The notes below the pieces were generated by a model, which did no database searches, was not told the origin of the DNA, and saw only the letters and a program-made list of their open reading frames with translations. A stretch of DNA of 5,981 bases from Bacteroidetes bacterium GWA2_31_9b. Lineage in GTDB: Bacteria; Bacteroidota; Bacteroidia; Bacteroidales; UBA12077. The stretch covers positions 1 to 5,981 of the forward strand of contig MENE01000083.1 of assembly GCA_001769005.1 (NCBI GenBank). The letters run 5' to 3'. Positions 4,276 to 5,981 of the stretch are shown piece after piece (within the stretch, counting starts at the first letter, position 1; the number at the start of each line of letters is the position of its first letter). Both the position numbers and the translations under genes were made by a program.

Positions 4276-5981
4276 AAAACCTCCTTTATGAACAATTGGG
4301 ATCAACTTACTAACAGTCAGCGATTTGTCTTTAGTTTTTCTTGCTAATAGCCCTATTTTTAAGTATCTTGGAAGAAATTAAACCTTCTGCTTATGAAATT
4401 CATTCAGGGTGAAAACAGAAATCAAATCACATTATTCCCTGTTTCTTTAGATCAATCTATTTCCATTGATAACGAAGTTCGACTCATTGATTTATTCGTG
4501 GATAGCCTATCCCTTGAAAAATTAGGTTTTAAAATGGATTTCCAGGAAAACGGACGTCCTGGATATCATCCCGGGTGCCTTTTAAAACTTTTCATCTATG
4601 GTTATTTAAACAAGGTGCGTTCTTCAAGGGATTTAGAAAAAGAAACTTCCCGAAACATTGAAGTAATGTGGCTCTTAAAAAGACTCCAGCCTGACCACAA
4701 CACCATTTCAAACTTCAGGCGTGATAATAATGTGGCTATCAAAAAAGTTTTCCGTCAAACCGTTACCATTGCCAAACATTTCAACCTTATCGGTGGAAAG
4801 CTTATTGCCGGTGATAGCAGTAAGTTCAGGGCTCAAAACAGCAAGAAAAATAATTATAACCAAAAGAAAATCGACCAACATATTCAATATATTGATAATA
4901 AGCTGGATGCTTACAATAACGAACTCGCTCAAAACGACGGAGATAACTCCAGAATTGATGAATTAAAGAAGGATATTAAAAATCAAACCGACAGAAAAGA
5001 AAAATACAACCAGCTCGAAAAACAATTGCACGAAACAGGTCAGGAACAAATCTCAACATCAGACCCCGAAAGCCGGCAGATGATTACTCGTAACAACATT
5101 ACCGAAGTGGCTTATAATGTGCAAACTTCGGTGGATGAAAAAAACAACATTCTAATTGATTATAAGGTTACTAACAACAACGATAGCAAAGCAATGGGAA
5201 ATATGCTCCGAAGAGCTAAAAGCATATTACGAGATAACTCTTTTACTGCTTTATACGATAAAGGATATCATACTGGTAGCGAATTTAAAACAGCTAACGA
5301 TTTAGGTGTTGATGTACTGGTGGCCATTCCTACACTGCCTTCTTCTTCTCAGTCTCCCTGCACCGATTACAACTTAGATAAATTCTATTACAACAAACAA
5401 GACGATACCTATACCTGCCCTCAGGGACAAATACTTAAATCCAACGGAAACTGGTACTCCGAAAAAAATACCCGGTTTAAACAATATAGAACCAAGGTTT
5501 GCAGAAATTGCTCTGTGAAGCATTTGTGCACAAGATCAATTAAAAACCCAAGAATCATTCAACGTAGCCAATACGCCGAATATGTCGAAAAAAATAAGGA
5601 AAACTTCGATAAATTCAAAAATATATACAGAAAACGGCAGGCTATCGTGGAACATCCTTATGGTACTATTAAACGACAATGGGGATTTTCTTATATTCTC
5701 ACTAAAAAAGGCAAAGATAGAGCTGAATCTGAAATGGGGTTGATTTTTACTGCTTATAACCTTCGTAGGATATTCAATATTCTGGGTAAAGAACTTTTCC
5801 GTAAATACATCGAAGCTCTTTGCATTCAATTATATCATATTTTAATCAAAATAGAAACTGTTTTTTGCTCTTTTTCTAAATCTTACAAATACTCTTACTC
5901 ATTATTAATCTCAAAATAACGTGCGCTATTTTCAATTTTATTAACCTTTATTTCATTAAATTTATAGCTTAAAACAGTTTT
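4276..5981 (+). mobile_element. IS1182-family insertion sequence, ends not resolved, right end probably beyond the window
   Basis: The element is recognised by its transposase. Repeat copy C is intact up to 4275, so the left end must lie between there and 4392. No convincing inverted repeat links 4276-4392 with 5920-5981, and no target duplication can be read. The right end is probably outside the window. The start given here is the earliest possible, not a mapped boundary. Confidence 0.6.
4393..5919 (+). CDS. IS1182-family transposase (DDE type)
   Basis: A 508-residue, apparently complete transposase that moves its element by DDE chemistry. The N-terminal part is the DUF772-type region: LIDLFVDSLSLEKLGF (31-46), GRPGYHPGCLLKLFIYGYLNKVRSSRDLEKE (54-84) and LLKRLQPDHNTISNFRRDN (94-112). 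Catalytic candidates are Asp141 in LIAGDSSKFRAQNSKKN, Asp289 in ALYDKGYHTGSEF and Glu420 in AIVEHPYGTIKRQWGF. Between the first two lies a charged, probably coiled-coil stretch (about 155-215). Before the glutamate is a cysteine cluster (342, 370, 373, 379) that may bind zinc. YNLRRI (455-460) is the usual end of the core; 43 further residues follow. The ATG at 4393 gives the family's typical start MKFIQGENRNQ. No frameshift or stop is seen, so it may be active. Confidence 0.95.
   Translation: MKFIQGENRNQITLFPVSLDQSISIDNEVRLIDLFVDSLSLEKLGFKMDFQENGRPGYHPGCLLKLFIYGYLNKVRSSRDLEKETSRNIEVMWLLKRLQPDHNTISNFRRDNNVAIKKVFRQTVTIAKHFNLIGGKLIAGDSSKFRAQNSKKNNYNQKKIDQHIQYIDNKLDAYNNELAQNDGDNSRIDELKKDIKNQTDRKEKYNQLEKQLHETGQEQISTSDPESRQMITRNNITEVAYNVQTSVDEKNNILIDYKVTNNNDSKAMGNMLRRAKSILRDNSFTALYDKGYHTGSEFKTANDLGVDVLVAIPTLPSSSQSPCTDYNLDKFYYNKQDDTYTCPQGQILKSNGNWYSEKNTRFKQYRTKVCRNCSVKHLCTRSIKNPRIIQRSQYAEYVEKNKENFDKFKNIYRKRQAIVEHPYGTIKRQWGFSYILTKKGKDRAESEMGLIFTAYNLRRIFNILGKELFRKYIEALCIQLYHILIKIETVFCSFSKSYKYSYSLLISK

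Noticed and set aside
4132..4347. A 71-codon open frame on the + strand after the NIPSNAP gene.
   Set aside because: It lies across repeat copy C and the IS flank. The same block in copy A has a one-base length difference that breaks the frame, so it is not under coding constraint.
4708..5829. Other-frame open frames inside the transposase (4708-4932 minus, 4721-4966 plus, 5536-5829 minus).
   Set aside because: The transposase frame is continuous with all family motifs, so these are shadows. IS1182 transposases do not need a second overlapping frame.
5920..5981. Right terminal inverted repeat of the IS in the last 62 bases.
   Set aside because: The reverse complement of this stretch gave only weak gapped similarity to 4276-4392, not enough to call an IS end.

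Overview
The window looks like an accessory region of an AT-rich member of the Bacteroidota. Four things point that way. The promoter before the first gene has the TTTG / TAnnTTTG form used by the Bacteroidota primary sigma factor. Shine-Dalgarno sequences are mostly absent. One lipoprotein has acidic residues directly after its lipidated cysteine (CSKDDDE). The transposase is of the IS1182 type. The genus cannot be named from this sequence.

Layout: all credible genes lie on the + strand, in short groups of one or two, and each group is followed within about 0-35 bases of its last stop codon by a copy of a structured intergenic repeat. In order: the right end of a repeat (1-39); a YefM/YoeB toxin-antitoxin pair (135-649) with a recognisable promoter and operator; repeat copy A (651-796); a Bro-N (phage-antirepressor-like) gene (911-1750); repeat copy B (1751-1874); a lipoprotein gene of DUF2927 type broken by two single-base lesions (1891-2611), then a four-helix membrane protein (2698-3060); a short repeat copy D (3091-3133); a DUF3830 cyclophilin-like gene (3313-3726) and a NIPSNAP-family gene (3796-4122); repeat copy C (4126-4275); and an IS1182-family transposase (4393-5919) whose element probably runs off the right edge.

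The genes do not form a pathway. Their shared orientation, unrelated functions, repeat immediately after the stop codons, and boundary motifs GTTAGGC and GCCTAAC (the integron attC core GTTRRRY and inverse core RYYYAAC) make the region resemble a mobile cassette array. The toxin-antitoxin unit fits best: it is bounded by an 18-bp inverted repeat built around those cores. No integrase is present, several copies lack one core, and the repeats carry local hairpins that classical attC sites do not show. The integron reading is therefore a hypothesis; an unrelated Bacteroidota repeat family is the main alternative.

No stretch longer than 300 bases is without a gene. The longer gaps (650-910, 3061-3312, 4123-4392) hold the repeats and short inverted repeats listed below. 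No tRNA, rRNA, CRISPR array or riboswitch was seen.
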